DNA from: Clostridium massiliamazoniense | GTDB taxonomy: Bacteria; Bacillota; Clostridia; Clostridiales; Clostridiaceae | DNA: 64,000 bases | NCBI RefSeq assembly: GCF_001403635.1 | Contig: NZ_LN879468.1 | Location: 1,054,001 to 1,118,000 of the forward strand | Direction: 5' to 3' | Part shown: one piece after another, positions 18,875 to 28,289 of the stretch | Layout: every line of letters begins with the position of its first letter | Numbering within the stretch: the stretch's first letter is position 1 | The notes under the pieces: generated by a model | Database searches by the model: none | Told to the model about the DNA's origin: nothing | Seen by the model: the letters and a program-made list of their open reading frames with translations, nothing else | Translations under genes and position numbers: made by a program

Positions 18875-19760
18875 AATAGTACACCAACTCTTCTATTAAT
18901 TTATTACCCTCACTACTTTCATACTCTCTTAAAGAACTCTTTATTATTCCTCTCTTTGATAATTCCTTTAAAATTTTCTCTATAGGAATTTCTATTCTTG
19001 AAAATTTCTCACAATTTAAAAGATAACTAGAATCTAAAGGTTCTTCTGCTTCTTTTAAAGAATCTATAAGCATTGTTGTAGCTTCAACTATATTTTCTCT
19101 TAAAAACTTTTCAATGAATTCTATGAATTCCTCTATACTTTCCCTTTTGTGGTTTTTCACTATTTTATCTATTTTATCTTTAAATTCATTATTTAAGCTT
19201 ATAGCAACAACAAGAGGGTCACTATTTAACAGATAATTATTTAAATTTAAATATAATCTTGAATAGCTATCTCCAAGTTTCATTGCGCTGTTAAAAGCTG
19301 CATATATTTTTCCATTCTCTAAAGCTTTTTTACAGTGAGCAAGTTCACTTATAACCTTTCCTAAATAAGCTAAATTCCACTTTTCTCTTTCTACATTATT
19401 TAATATTTTTAATTCATTATATTTATTTACTATTTCCTTGTCTTTTCCTATAACTAGCTTAGATGATATTAATTTTCTGTGTATTGAACTCCCACCAGTA
19501 TAATTATCCTTAAAGTTTATGAAACTCTCTTTTGATAACATTATCATGTGAACTTCTATACCATGTTTCATTCCAAAAAAATCTTTTTTATTATCTTTTA
19601 TTTCATCAACTATGACAAACATGTCTATATCTGAACCTTCCCAAATATCTCCTGTTATTAAACTACCAAAAACAGTAACCCCTAAAACATTTTCGTTATT
19701 TTGAAGATCCTTTATAATTCCTTTATAAGCTTTTTGATATTCCAAAACTTCTTTCTTCAT
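18855..19760 (-). CDS. Nucleotidyltransferase-domain protein
   Basis: An N-terminal Pol-beta-type minimal nucleotidyltransferase: VLGVTVFGSLITGDIWEGSD and DIDMFVIVDE give the G-S...D-x-D catalytic set (about residues 28-55). A helical C-terminal region follows, with HKRESIEEFIEFIEKFLREN, of the kind that often shapes substrate binding in antibiotic-modifying or HEPN-like relatives. The start ATG 19760 lies 9 nt after GGAG; a frame to 19769 is less likely. It forms an operon with the MocR regulator. Substrate unknown. Confidence 0.82.
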   Translation of the reverse strand: MKKEVLEYQKAYKGIIKDLQNNENVLGVTVFGSLITGDIWEGSDIDMFVIVDEIKDNKKDFFGMKHGIEVHMIMLSKESFINFKDNYTGGSSIHRKLISSKLVIGKDKEIVNKYNELKILNNVEREKWNLAYLGKVISELAHCKKALENGKIYAAFNSAMKLGDSYSRLYLNLNNYLLNSDPLVVAISLNNEFKDKIDKIVKNHKRESIEEFIEFIEKFLRENIVEATTMLIDSLKEAEEPLDSSYLLNCEKFSRIEIPIEKILKELSKRGIIKSSLREYESSEGNKLIEELVYYYEEGKN

Positions 19761-19890
19761 GTAAAACAACTCCTAATAAAATCTTAAGAAAAAGCTATAT
19801 TAAAGCTTAATATAATAAAACTAGACTTAGTTCAGCATAGTCAAATTTTTAATTATATTTTTGTTCTTTAACATAGCTCCTAGTTCATAA

Positions 19891-21678
19891 TTATATCTCA
19901 AATTCTGAACATTTATTTTTTATTTCTTCATCTACTTGGGCTTTTATATAAGTTCCATTATCTCTATAATCTTCTTCTAAAACATTTGCTACTCTATGAA
20001 GATATGCTACCATCTTTTGATCACTATAAGGTATTAAATATTCCTTCTCCTCTAATGTAAATGGTAATTTCTCTTCTATTTCATTTAATAATTCATCTAA
20101 ATTTATTTTCTCATAAGCTGATATCGCTATTATTTCATAATTCTTTGAATATCTTTCTTTTATTTCTTCTAATTCTTCTGCTGTTATTAAATCTATTTTA
20201 TTAAGCACTAATAACATAGGTTTTTCTAAAGCATTTAATTCGCCTAAAACTCCTTCAACAGCTTCTATTTGCTCTGCATATTTTGGTGAAGAAGCATCAA
20301 CTACATGGCAAAGTAAATCAGAATATATTACCTCTTCTAAAGTTGATTTAAATGCCTCCACTAATTCATGTGGTAATTTTTGAACAAAACCTACTGTATC
20401 AGTTAATGTTATTGCTCTATTACTAGGAAGGGTAATAGCTCTTGTTGTAGTATCTAAAGTTGCAAAAAGCATATTAGCTTCAAATACTTTTTCCTTACCT
20501 TGATTGTCTTTAGATGCAGCTACATCACAAAGTGTATTTCTTAAAGTTGATTTTCCTGCATTAGTATATCCAACCAATGATACTTGTGGTATATTTTGCT
20601 TAGCTCTTCTTTCCCTTTGGATTTCCCTATTTTTCTTTATTTTCTTTAATTCTTTTTGTAAATCATAGATTCTTTCTCTTATATGTCTTCTATCAGTTTC
20701 TAATTTCTTTTCCCCTGGTCCTCTAGTACCTATTCCACCACCTGTTCTTGATAAAACAGTTCCAAGTCCCATAAGTCTAGTAGATCTATATTTAAGCTGT
20801 GCAAGTTCTACTTGAATTCTAGCCTCTTTTGTTTTAGCTCTTCTTGAGAATATTTCAAGTATTAAAGTAGTTCTATCTATTACTTTAACTCCTAAAACAC
20901 TTTCTAAATTTCTAACTTGAGAACCAGAAAGTTCATCATCAAATATAATTACATTAGCTCTTAATTTTTGTCTAAGTTCTGCTATTTCTAATACCTTACC
21001 GCTACCTATATAAAAAGCTGAATCTATTTTATTTCTATTTTGGAATACACTTTCAAGTACAGGTATTTCACAAGCTTCAGCTAATTCTCCAAGCTCTCTT
21101 AAACTATCTTCACTATCACAACCTACAATAATGGCTTTTTCACTGTCATCTTCTTCTACATTATTAGCTTTTATCATATCTTCAATGTAACTTATTTTAT
21201 CTAATATTTTAAAATTTAAAGCCTGTTCTATAGAACCATGAGCATATTCTTCAGCTACTAATAAATTATTTTCAACTTTACAAAAACCTATTGATGTATC
21301 CTTGATTTCACCATCTTCAATAGCTACTGCCATTATTGCATCTAATTTTAATTTAAGTAATGCAGAAACATCTAAGGCTGATAATCTACAAATACCATTA
21401 GGATGAGTATGTATTATTCTTACTCCTGAAAGTTTCTTTTCGTGTATGTCTATAACTGGTATTTCTACACTTGTAGAATCACCTATAGCTACGCTAATTA
21501 CCTTTCCTTTTCTTGTTATACCAACACTTATTTCCTTTTCTATATCATTTGAAATTCTACATATAGTATTTATAATTTCTTCTGTACAAATACTGTACTT
21601 AGGAATTGTATATCCATAAAGTTCCTCAAGTTCATTTAATACTGAGTTTCTTATACCCTCTATTTTTCCGTATATCAA
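19891..21678 (-). CDS. hflX: GTPase HflX with JAMM-like N-terminal extension
   Basis: Ribosome-associated GTPase that splits stalled 70S ribosomes. At 595 aa it is about 170 residues longer than standard HflX. The HflX part has VIIFDDELSGSQVRNLES, then LGTVLSRTGGGIGTRGPGEK. It continues with G1 GYTNAGKST at about 370-378, G3 DTVGFVQKLPHELVEAFKST and NKID. The extension contains IIHTHPNGICRLSALD at about 88-103, an H-x-H-x7-S-x2-D pattern as in JAMM/MPN metalloproteases and RadC, with Glu49 a possible fourth ligand. The start is TTG 21678 with GAGGTG upstream. The JAMM reading is mine, by motif only. Confidence 0.93.
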   Translation of the reverse strand: MIYGKIEGIRNSVLNELEELYGYTIPKYSICTEEIINTICRISNDIEKEISVGITRKGKVISVAIGDSTSVEIPVIDIHEKKLSGVRIIHTHPNGICRLSALDVSALLKLKLDAIMAVAIEDGEIKDTSIGFCKVENNLLVAEEYAHGSIEQALNFKILDKISYIEDMIKANNVEEDDSEKAIIVGCDSEDSLRELGELAEACEIPVLESVFQNRNKIDSAFYIGSGKVLEIAELRQKLRANVIIFDDELSGSQVRNLESVLGVKVIDRTTLILEIFSRRAKTKEARIQVELAQLKYRSTRLMGLGTVLSRTGGGIGTRGPGEKKLETDRRHIRERIYDLQKELKKIKKNREIQRERRAKQNIPQVSLVGYTNAGKSTLRNTLCDVAASKDNQGKEKVFEANMLFATLDTTTRAITLPSNRAITLTDTVGFVQKLPHELVEAFKSTLEEVIYSDLLCHVVDASSPKYAEQIEAVEGVLGELNALEKPMLLVLNKIDLITAEELEEIKERYSKNYEIIAISAYEKINLDELLNEIEEKLPFTLEEKEYLIPYSDQKMVAYLHRVANVLEEDYRDNGTYIKAQVDEEIKNKCSEFEI

Positions 21679-21851
21679 AAAATCACCTCGTTTATTTTAA
21701 CTATTATTTTCAAAAAAATTCTATCCTTATTATATACTAAAACTGAAATTCCTAACTATTCTTTTTATAATAGAAGTTCTATGTTTTTATTTAATTATCG
21801 AATTACTACTCATTAACTTGTATAAATAGCCCTTTTCCTCTTTATCGTTTC

Positions 21852-21880
21852 TTGACAATATTCTATTAATTTTATAATAT
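21852..21880 (+). promoter_or_regulatory. Promoter of hpt
   Basis: TTGACA at 21852-21857 and TATAATAT at 21873-21880 give a 15- to 17-bp spacer depending on the -10 register. They lie about 50 bp before the hpt ribosome site. This is a consensus vegetative promoter. Confidence 0.75.
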
Positions 21881-21930
21881 AAATACAATATTGTAAACAA
21901 AAATGCAGTTAAAATCTAGGAGGCTTAATC

Positions 21931-22455
21931 ATGGAGAATAAAAAAAGAAATATTATTATTACTGAAGAACAAATTAAAGAACAAATTAAAATTGTAGGTG
22001 AAAAAATCACTAATGATTATAAAGATAGACCTATTTATGTTCTTTCACTTTTAAGAGGTAGCTTTATATTTACAGCTGATTTAGTTAGAGCTATTGATGG
22101 AAAAACTCAAATAGGTTTTATGACTACATCTAGCTACGGAGATGCTGAAGAAAGCACTGGAATAGTAAAAGTTGAAAATGATATTCCTGATAATATAGAA
22201 GGATTAGATGTTTTAATTGTTGATGATATTATGGATACTGGTATAACAATGGATTTTGTTATTGAACATGTAAAAAAATTAGGAGCAAAGTCAGTTAAAA
22301 CTTGTACACTTCTTGACAAACCTTCTAGAAGAAAGGCTAAGCTAAAACCTGATTACTGCTGTTTTGAAATAGAAGATTTATTCGTTGTTGGATACGGATT
22401 AAATTACGGAGATTATTACAGAAATGTCCCATACATATTTAACTGGGAAAACTAA
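21931..22455 (+). CDS. hpt: Hypoxanthine phosphoribosyltransferase
   Basis: Purine salvage enzyme making IMP or GMP from hypoxanthine or guanine with PRPP. The 174 residues match the family. YVLSLLRGSFIFTADLVRAI, FMTTSSYGDAEESTG and the PRPP loop DVLIVDDIMDTGITM (about 93-107) are clear, ending VVGYGLNYGDYYRNVPYI. ATG 21931 follows AGGAGG. It is a monocistronic plus-strand gene with its own promoter. The hairpin at the start of a long repeat, 25 bp after the stop, probably terminates it. Confidence 0.97.
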   Translation: MENKKRNIIITEEQIKEQIKIVGEKITNDYKDRPIYVLSLLRGSFIFTADLVRAIDGKTQIGFMTTSSYGDAEESTGIVKVENDIPDNIEGLDVLIVDDIMDTGITMDFVIEHVKKLGAKSVKTCTLLDKPSRRKAKLKPDYCCFEIEDLFVVGYGLNYGDYYRNVPYIFNWEN

Positions 22456-22478
22456 TAATATTTATAAAGATAAAACAA

Positions 22479-22727
22479 GAGGATGTATCAAATTACAGAT
22501 ACATCCTTTCTGCCTTTTATCTAGCTATATAGATTCATCATCTGTGACCACTCACTTACGTAAAGAAGCTCTAATATTTTTTTCTACAACAGTTGCTAAA
22601 ATAAAGAGCTTCTAGTACTAGTTCAATGGCCACAGCATTTTGTACCTATATAGCTATCTCGGCAGATAAAAAATACATTTATAAAAGTAATATAAATTAA
22701 GGTGCTGATTTGATACAGCCCCTCTTT
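22479..22727 (+). repeat. Long palindromic repeat (family 1), copy A, about 250 bp
   Basis: It begins with hairpin GGATGTATC/GATACATCC (22481-22489, 22498-22506) right after hpt, followed by CTGCCTTTTATCTAGCTATA and GTGACCACTCA. It ends with the inverted arm: AATGGCCACAGCATTTTGTA, CTATATAGCTATCTCGGCAG and GATTTGATACAGCCCC. Compared with copies E and F, about 60 bp of the centre are missing. It fills most of the 353-bp gap between hpt and the convergent yunB gene. Confidence 0.85.
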
Positions 22728-22808
22728 TCTTATCTAACCATAGCTTTTTATAAAGTTCTTAGAAATTTGAAGTTTCACTTAACACCATTTCTTTTATTGT
22801 CTTTAAAG

Positions 22809-23501
22809 CTAATTTGTATTCCCCTCATTATTCATGCTTTCTTGAAATAAGTCCTTTCCAAAATTTACTCTTGGTACTTCCCCAACTATTATGGTCTCAC
22901 TTATTGGAATCTGATGAACAACCTCTGTTTCTGTACTTTGAAATGGTACTATTACCTTTAACTTTGTTTTCAGATTAATATAAATCTTATGTCTACTTTG
23001 ATTTATACCTGCACTTTCAAAAGTAGACGAATAGCTAGTTTCTACTCTTCCTATAGGCACCATTCTAATTCTTATTTTTGGTCCCCAATAAGCCATTATA
23101 CTATTCTTAGTAATATAACCTATGGGAATTTTGACTCCCACTTCACCTACATCTTTGATTTCCTCTTGTGATTCCATAGCAACTTCCATAGCTAAATCAT
23201 TTAATTTCGTTGTATCAGCCTTTAGCATTATAATCTTTCCATCACTATCCTTTTCAACTTTAATCATTTCATCGTAGTCAAAGTTTTCACCGTATATTTC
23301 ACTTATATTTTTATTTATTATGTCCGTTATCTTAGCTCTCATTTCACCATCTGCAACTGTTAAAACTGTTGGTGCAATAATACTATCAAAGTAATATATA
23401 AAGGTAAAAAATAATAAACTTAATGATATAGTTACTAAAACTATATAAAATTTAACTCTATTAAAAATTTTATATTTCCTTGTATAAGTTCTTTGATACA
23501 A
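22809..23501 (-). CDS. yunB: Sporulation protein YunB
   Basis: Membrane-anchored protein needed for proper sporulation in Bacillus relatives. An N-terminal membrane helix (FYIVLVTISLSLLFFTFIYY) is followed by an extracytoplasmic domain with the family pattern MRAKITDIINKNISEIY, VGEVGVKIPIGYITKNS, INLKTKLKVIVPF and SETIIVGEVP. The start is probably TTG 23501, with AGG 8 nt upstream; GTG 23510 overlaps that ribosome site. Its expression is presumably developmental, but no sigma-specific promoter was identified. Confidence 0.88.
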   Translation of the reverse strand: MYQRTYTRKYKIFNRVKFYIVLVTISLSLLFFTFIYYFDSIIAPTVLTVADGEMRAKITDIINKNISEIYGENFDYDEMIKVEKDSDGKIIMLKADTTKLNDLAMEVAMESQEEIKDVGEVGVKIPIGYITKNSIMAYWGPKIRIRMVPIGRVETSYSSTFESAGINQSRHKIYINLKTKLKVIVPFQSTETEVVHQIPISETIIVGEVPRVNFGKDLFQESMNNEGNTN

Positions 23502-23671
23502 ATTGTTCACCTACTTTTCTTTTTGTGTTTATGTTTAATCTTTACATTATTATGCTATAATAATAATGAATATTTAAATTTATTCAAAAAAATAAGGGGG
23601 AAATTATAAAATTAATTATTTTATAGCTTTTAACATTTCAAAGTGTTATTAAGTTATATTAATTTTAGAAA

Positions 23672-23700
23672 GGGGGAACCCGTTTTTATTAACGGAAATT
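23672..23700 (+). promoter_or_regulatory. Ribosome site separated from start by a small stem-loop
   Basis: GGGGG at 23672-23676 lies 24 nt before ATG 23701, which is too far for normal initiation. A 5-bp stem (23680-23684 CCGTT with 23691-23695 AACGG) occupies 16 nt of the spacer. If folded it brings the site to an effective 8 nt. This may make translation of the penicillin-binding protein conditional on folding; that is inference. Confidence 0.45.
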
Positions 23701-26265
23701 ATGGCTGAAAAGAATGGTGTAAAAAGTAAGAAGGGAAAAAGACAAAGCTCTAAGAAAAATCAAAGTACACTGAAAAAATTTCTTAAAGTATTTTCTTTTA
23801 TAATTCTTTTCTTAATATTAACTGTAGGTGTCACTGCTGCTGGCTATGCAGTAGCTATAATTAGAAGCACTCCACCTATAAATATCGAAAAGGTTCAAAA
23901 TCTATCTCAATCAGCAACACTCTATAATAATAAGGATGAAAAAATAGATTCTATAGAAAGTACTGAACAGCGTATTAAATTATCATCTGATAAGATTCCA
24001 AAGCAATTAAAGGATGCTTTTGTTTCTATAGAAGATGAACGTTTTTATGACCATCAAGGAATTGACATAAAAAGAATAGGTGGAGCCTTAATCCACGATG
24101 TAAAAAGAATCTTTACAAAAAAAGGTGGACTTCACGGTGCATCTACTTTAACTCAACAATTATTGAAAAATACAATTCTAACTAATGAAAAAACAAAGGT
24201 TGAAAGAAAAATAAAAGAGATTTATTTAGCCCTTCAACTTGAAAAGAAACTCTCAAAAGATGATATAGTAACAGCATATTTAAATACAATTCCTCTTGGC
24301 GGTACTGTTTATGGTGTGGAAGCTGCATCACTAAGATATTTTGATAAAAGTGCTTCTGAACTTAACCTAATTGAAAGTGCCTATCTAGCTGGTGTTACTC
24401 AGGCACCTGGATATTATGATGCTTTCATTCCCGCTAATCAAAAAGATCCAACTAAATATATAAACAGAACAAAAACTGTATTAAATAAAATGTTTGAACT
24501 AGGAAAAATAACACAAGAAGAAAAAGATCAAGCTTTTACAGATTTAGATAACAATAAACTTGTATTCCATTATAGAGCTCCTAGCAGCAAATTAAATTAT
24601 GAATCTTTTAGTAGAGCTGTTTTAGACCAAGTTCAAAAGGATTTACAAGAAAAATTAAAATATTCTGAAGAGGAAGCTATAAGACTTATAAATCAAGGTG
24701 GATTACAAATACACACAACTATGGATGAGGAACTTCAAAAAGAAGTTCAATCTATTGTTGATAATAGAAAAAACTTAAGTTTACCTGGAACAGATGAAGT
24801 TAATGAATATGGAATTCCTAAACTTCAAGCTGCTGCTGTAATAAAAGATCCTAAAACTGGTGAAATAAAAGCTATGGTTGGAGGTAGAGGTGATCAACCT
24901 GCTCTATCATTAAATAGAGCTTATGATGTATTAAAACCAACTGGCTCAACTAGCAAACCTTTATCAGTTTATGCTCCTGCTATAGATTTAAAACTTATGA
25001 CATCAGGAAGTGTAGTTGATGATGCTCCATTTACTTCTGATGAGCTTCGTAGATTTGGAGGTCATCAAGTAAACAATATGAGTGGTGGTTTCAAGGGGTA
25101 TTTACCATTAACAAATGCTTTATCAGTTTCTAGCAACGTTGTTGCTTCTAAAATCGTTGATAAAATAGGTAATAAAAATGCCTTAGCTTATGGTGAAAGA
25201 TTTGGGTTAAAATATAATGAAGTTTCTGCAAATTCTCAATCTGCTTTGGCTCTTGGAGAGTTTGACAATAGTCCAAATAACCCTGATGGTGGTAATCCCT
25301 ATATTCTTGCTAGTGCTTATGGTGCTTTTGCAAACAACGGTGTTTTAGTAGAATCTATGCTTTATAGAGAAGTTAAAGATGCTTCTGGTAAAACTCTTCT
25401 TAAAGCTGATCCTAAAAAAACACAAGTTGTTTCACCTGAAACTGCATATATTATTTATGATATGATGAAATCTAATTCTGCTAGTCGAGGTTCTGCAAAA
25501 GTTGCTAACATACCTACTGCTGGTAAAACAGGAACTTCATCACAAAATAAAAATTATTGGTTTTCAGGAATTACTCCTCACTACTCTGCTTCTGTATGGA
25601 TTGGTTATGACCAACCAAAGTCAATGAGTAGTAATAGTACCACTGTTGCCGGAGGACTTTTCGGAAAAATAATGAATGCAGCTCATAAAGGATTAGATGG
25701 AACAGATATCCCTATGCCAAAGGGTGTAACAAAAGTTTCTCTTTGTATGGATTCTGGTCATATTCCAACAAAACTTTGTAGTGCTGATCCTCGTGGTTCT
25801 AGAGTCCAAAGTTATTTAGTTATAAGTGGTACAGAACCAAAAGAATACTGTAGTACTCATGTTAGTGCTCAAGTAAATTCAAATAATGGAAAACTTGCTA
25901 ATGGTAATACTCCTGCTACTTTAAGAGTCAATAGAGTATTTATTAAAAAGAAAAATCCTAATTCAGCAACTGCGGATTATAAATATGTACTTCCAAGTGC
26001 ACAGGATGATATGACCTTAATTCCAGAACAACCAATTACGCCAGAGGAAACACCTACAAATCCAGAGGAAACTCCATCTGATCCTAATGCAGGAGTAACT
26101 CCTCCTACTGGTGGTGATGATACTACTCCAAATCCTGGAGGTAATACTCCTCCTGCTAGTGGTGTTTCTCCTCCAAATACAGGAGGTACTACTCCACCAC
26201 TCAATAGTGGTTCTATTCCAAACACAGGAGGCATTACTCCTCCTGTTAATGGAAATGCCGCTTAA
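23701..26265 (+). CDS. Class A penicillin-binding protein (PBP1A-type)
   Basis: Bifunctional peptidoglycan glycosyltransferase and D,D-transpeptidase. At 854 aa it has a basic cytoplasmic N-terminus and one membrane helix at about 28-52. The GT51 domain has FVSIEDERFYDHQGIDIKRI, GASTLTQQLLKN and KIKEIYLALQLE. The transpeptidase has the catalytic S-x-x-K in PTGSTSKPLSVYAPA, S-x-N in LSVSSNVVASK and K-T-G in TAGKTGTSSQ. A C-terminal tail of about 85 residues is rich in Pro, Thr and Gly (repeated NTGG and TPP words) and may run through the wall. Monocistronic, ending at a strong terminator. Confidence 0.96.
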   Translation: MAEKNGVKSKKGKRQSSKKNQSTLKKFLKVFSFIILFLILTVGVTAAGYAVAIIRSTPPINIEKVQNLSQSATLYNNKDEKIDSIESTEQRIKLSSDKIPKQLKDAFVSIEDERFYDHQGIDIKRIGGALIHDVKRIFTKKGGLHGASTLTQQLLKNTILTNEKTKVERKIKEIYLALQLEKKLSKDDIVTAYLNTIPLGGTVYGVEAASLRYFDKSASELNLIESAYLAGVTQAPGYYDAFIPANQKDPTKYINRTKTVLNKMFELGKITQEEKDQAFTDLDNNKLVFHYRAPSSKLNYESFSRAVLDQVQKDLQEKLKYSEEEAIRLINQGGLQIHTTMDEELQKEVQSIVDNRKNLSLPGTDEVNEYGIPKLQAAAVIKDPKTGEIKAMVGGRGDQPALSLNRAYDVLKPTGSTSKPLSVYAPAIDLKLMTSGSVVDDAPFTSDELRRFGGHQVNNMSGGFKGYLPLTNALSVSSNVVASKIVDKIGNKNALAYGERFGLKYNEVSANSQSALALGEFDNSPNNPDGGNPYILASAYGAFANNGVLVESMLYREVKDASGKTLLKADPKKTQVVSPETAYIIYDMMKSNSASRGSAKVANIPTAGKTGTSSQNKNYWFSGITPHYSASVWIGYDQPKSMSSNSTTVAGGLFGKIMNAAHKGLDGTDIPMPKGVTKVSLCMDSGHIPTKLCSADPRGSRVQSYLVISGTEPKEYCSTHVSAQVNSNNGKLANGNTPATLRVNRVFIKKKNPNSATADYKYVLPSAQDDMTLIPEQPITPEETPTNPEETPSDPNAGVTPPTGGDDTTPNPGGNTPPASGVSPPNTGGTTPPLNSGSIPNTGGITPPVNGNAA

Positions 26266-26311
26266 CTCTAAAATATATAATGAATAAACTTCATTTTAAA
26301 TTTTGATTATT

Positions 26312-26366
26312 ATAAGACTAACTTAAAAAGCTTTTAAGCTCTCTTTAGGATTAGTCTTATTTTTTA
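26312..26366 (+). terminator. Terminator of the penicillin-binding protein gene
   Basis: A perfect 10-bp stem (26312-26321 ATAAGACTAA with 26351-26360) encloses an inner CTTAAAAG/CTTTTAAG hairpin and is followed by a T-run. Confidence 0.9.
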
Positions 26367-26419
26367 TTATCAATAATATATTACTTATAATTAATAATAC
26401 TTTGCTTATTTTTTCAAAG

Positions 26420-26459
26420 TTACAACTTACATCTATTATGCAAGTTGTAAATTTTTTAT
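26420..26459 (+). terminator. Second terminator-like hairpin before the symporter gene
   Basis: A 9-bp stem TTACAACTT/AAGTTGTAA (26420-26428, 26442-26450) is followed by ATTTTTTATT. It lies about 100 bp before the alanine symporter start, so it is either a back-up terminator for the upstream gene or a leader attenuator. No known riboswitch consensus was seen in the surrounding sequence. Confidence 0.65.
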
Positions 26460-26561
26460 TAAAGCTTCTTATATTCAATTGTTATTTTATAAAAAAAATA
26501 TTAAAATTTTATTAGTTAGTTGTTAACTAAGTAATTTGCATATAAATAAGGGGGGTAAATT

Positions 26562-28007
26562 ATGAATTCAATAAATACTATGCTTTCTTCTTTTAATGAT
26601 TTTCTTTGGGTCTATGTACTTATTGGACCACTTCTAGCATTAGGTCTTTATTTTTCATATAAAACAAAATTTGTTCAATTTGGATATTTTAAAGAAATGA
26701 TAAGACTTCTTGGTGATGGTTTTGGTAAGTCTTCTGATACTGAAGATAAAAAAGGAAAAAAGGGTGTTTCATCCTTTCAAGCCTTTTGTATAAGTACAGC
26801 TTCTAGAGTTGGTACTGGAAATATAACGGGTGTTACTATGGCTATCGCTACCGGGGGACCTGGAGCTGTTTTTTGGATGTGGCTTATTGCATTTATCGGT
26901 TCAGCTTCTAGCTTTGTAGAAAGTACTTTAGCACAAATATATAAAGTTAAAGATGGTGAAAACTTTAGAGGTGGACCTGCCTATTACATGGAAAAAGCTT
27001 TAGGAAAGAAATGGATGGGAATCTTATTTTCTATTCTTATTACAATTTGCTTTGGTTTTGTCTTTAACTCTGTTCAATCAAACACTGTATCTCAAGCATT
27101 TCAAGGAGCTTTTAATTTTAAAGCATCTCATATGGGGATACTATTAGCAATTTTAACAGGTCTTGTTATCTTTGGCGGAGTTCAAAGAATTGCAAAGGTT
27201 TCAGAAATCATCGTTCCTATCTTTGCAATGGCTTATATTTTAGTTGCAATTCTTATGATTTGTCTTAATATAACTTCTGTACCAACATTATTTAAAACTA
27301 TATTTCAAAATGCCTTTGGTATAAATCAAATAGCTGGTGGTACTTTAGGGGCTATTATTTTACAAGGGGTTAAAAGAGGACTTTTCTCTAATGAAGCTGG
27401 TATGGGAAGTGCACCTAATGCTGCAGCTACAGCAGATGTTAGTCATCCTGTTAAACAAGGTTTGATTCAAACTTTAGGTGTTTTTACAGATACAATGTTA
27501 ATATGTACTTGTACAGCTTTTATTATATTAATAGCTGGTAATTATACAGATGCTACAGTAAATGGTATACAACTTACACAAGCTGCTTTAGTATCTCAAT
27601 TTGGTCCTTTTGGTTCTTACTTCATAGCACTATGCATTTTCCTATTTGCCTTTAGTTCAATAATAGGTAATTACTATTATGGTGAATCTAATATAGAATT
27701 TATTATTCCAAAAAACAAAATAGTAATGATTATTTATAGAGCTCTTGTTGTTGGTATGGTATTCTTCGGTGCTCTAGCTAAAGTATCTTTAGTTTGGACA
27801 CTTGCTGATATATTCATGGCATTTATGGCTATACTAAACTTAATAGCAATTGCCCTTTTAGGAAAAATAAGTTTTGCAGCCCTTGAAGATTATAGAAATC
27901 AAAAGAAAAAAGGAATAAAAGAACCTGTTTTCTATAAGGATTCAATTCCAGGACTTCAAAATATAGAGTGTTGGGAAGAATCTCCTTTCGATGAGGAAGC
28001 CTTATAA
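26562..28007 (+). CDS. Alanine:sodium symporter (AGCS family)
   Basis: Sodium-driven importer of alanine or glycine in the cytoplasmic membrane. At 481 aa with about 10-11 membrane helices, it carries the AGCS signatures FCISTASRVGTGNITGVTMA, GGPGAVFWMWLIAFIGSASS and QGVKRGLFSNEAGMGSAPNA. The strong AAGGGGGG site lies just before ATG 26562. It stands alone between terminator hairpins; the downstream one is the tip of long repeat copy B. Substrate specificity (Ala, Gly or Gln) cannot be told from sequence alone. Confidence 0.93.
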   Translation: MNSINTMLSSFNDFLWVYVLIGPLLALGLYFSYKTKFVQFGYFKEMIRLLGDGFGKSSDTEDKKGKKGVSSFQAFCISTASRVGTGNITGVTMAIATGGPGAVFWMWLIAFIGSASSFVESTLAQIYKVKDGENFRGGPAYYMEKALGKKWMGILFSILITICFGFVFNSVQSNTVSQAFQGAFNFKASHMGILLAILTGLVIFGGVQRIAKVSEIIVPIFAMAYILVAILMICLNITSVPTLFKTIFQNAFGINQIAGGTLGAIILQGVKRGLFSNEAGMGSAPNAAATADVSHPVKQGLIQTLGVFTDTMLICTCTAFIILIAGNYTDATVNGIQLTQAALVSQFGPFGSYFIALCIFLFAFSSIIGNYYYGESNIEFIIPKNKIVMIIYRALVVGMVFFGALAKVSLVWTLADIFMAFMAILNLIAIALLGKISFAALEDYRNQKKKGIKEPVFYKDSIPGLQNIECWEESPFDEEAL

Positions 28008-28043
28008 TAGAAATTATTATAAAATATAAAATCTAACATATAG

Positions 28044-28142
28044 ATGATGTATCAAATTACAGATACATCCTCTCTGCCTTTTATCTAGCTATATAGGTTC
28101 ATCATTTGTGACCACTCACCTACGTAAAGAAGCCCTAATACT
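28044..28142 (+). repeat. Long palindromic repeat (family 1), copy B, left arm only
   Basis: It starts 36 bp after the symporter stop with GATGTATC/GATACATC hairpin arms, then CTGCCTTTTATCTAGCTATA, GTGACCACTCACCTACGTAA and AGAAGCCCTAATA, where similarity to the other copies ends. The right arm is absent. The rest of the gap to 28289 holds no recognisable gene. Confidence 0.8.
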
Positions 28143-28289
28143 ATATTAAATCTCTCTTTGCCTCTCAAAAAACTCCCTACAAAATAAGCTTACTCCTATA
28201 AAAATAAAAAATAATTTAATAGGTATACTTTCAATATTTATAATAAAAAAAGGCATAATATCTAAAAATACTATCCCTTTAAACTTTCT

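Noticed and set aside
26266-26561. Possible riboswitch leader of the alanine symporter gene
   Set aside because: Two terminator hairpins are present, but no glycine, lysine, T-box or other known aptamer pattern was seen; the first hairpin belongs to the upstream gene.
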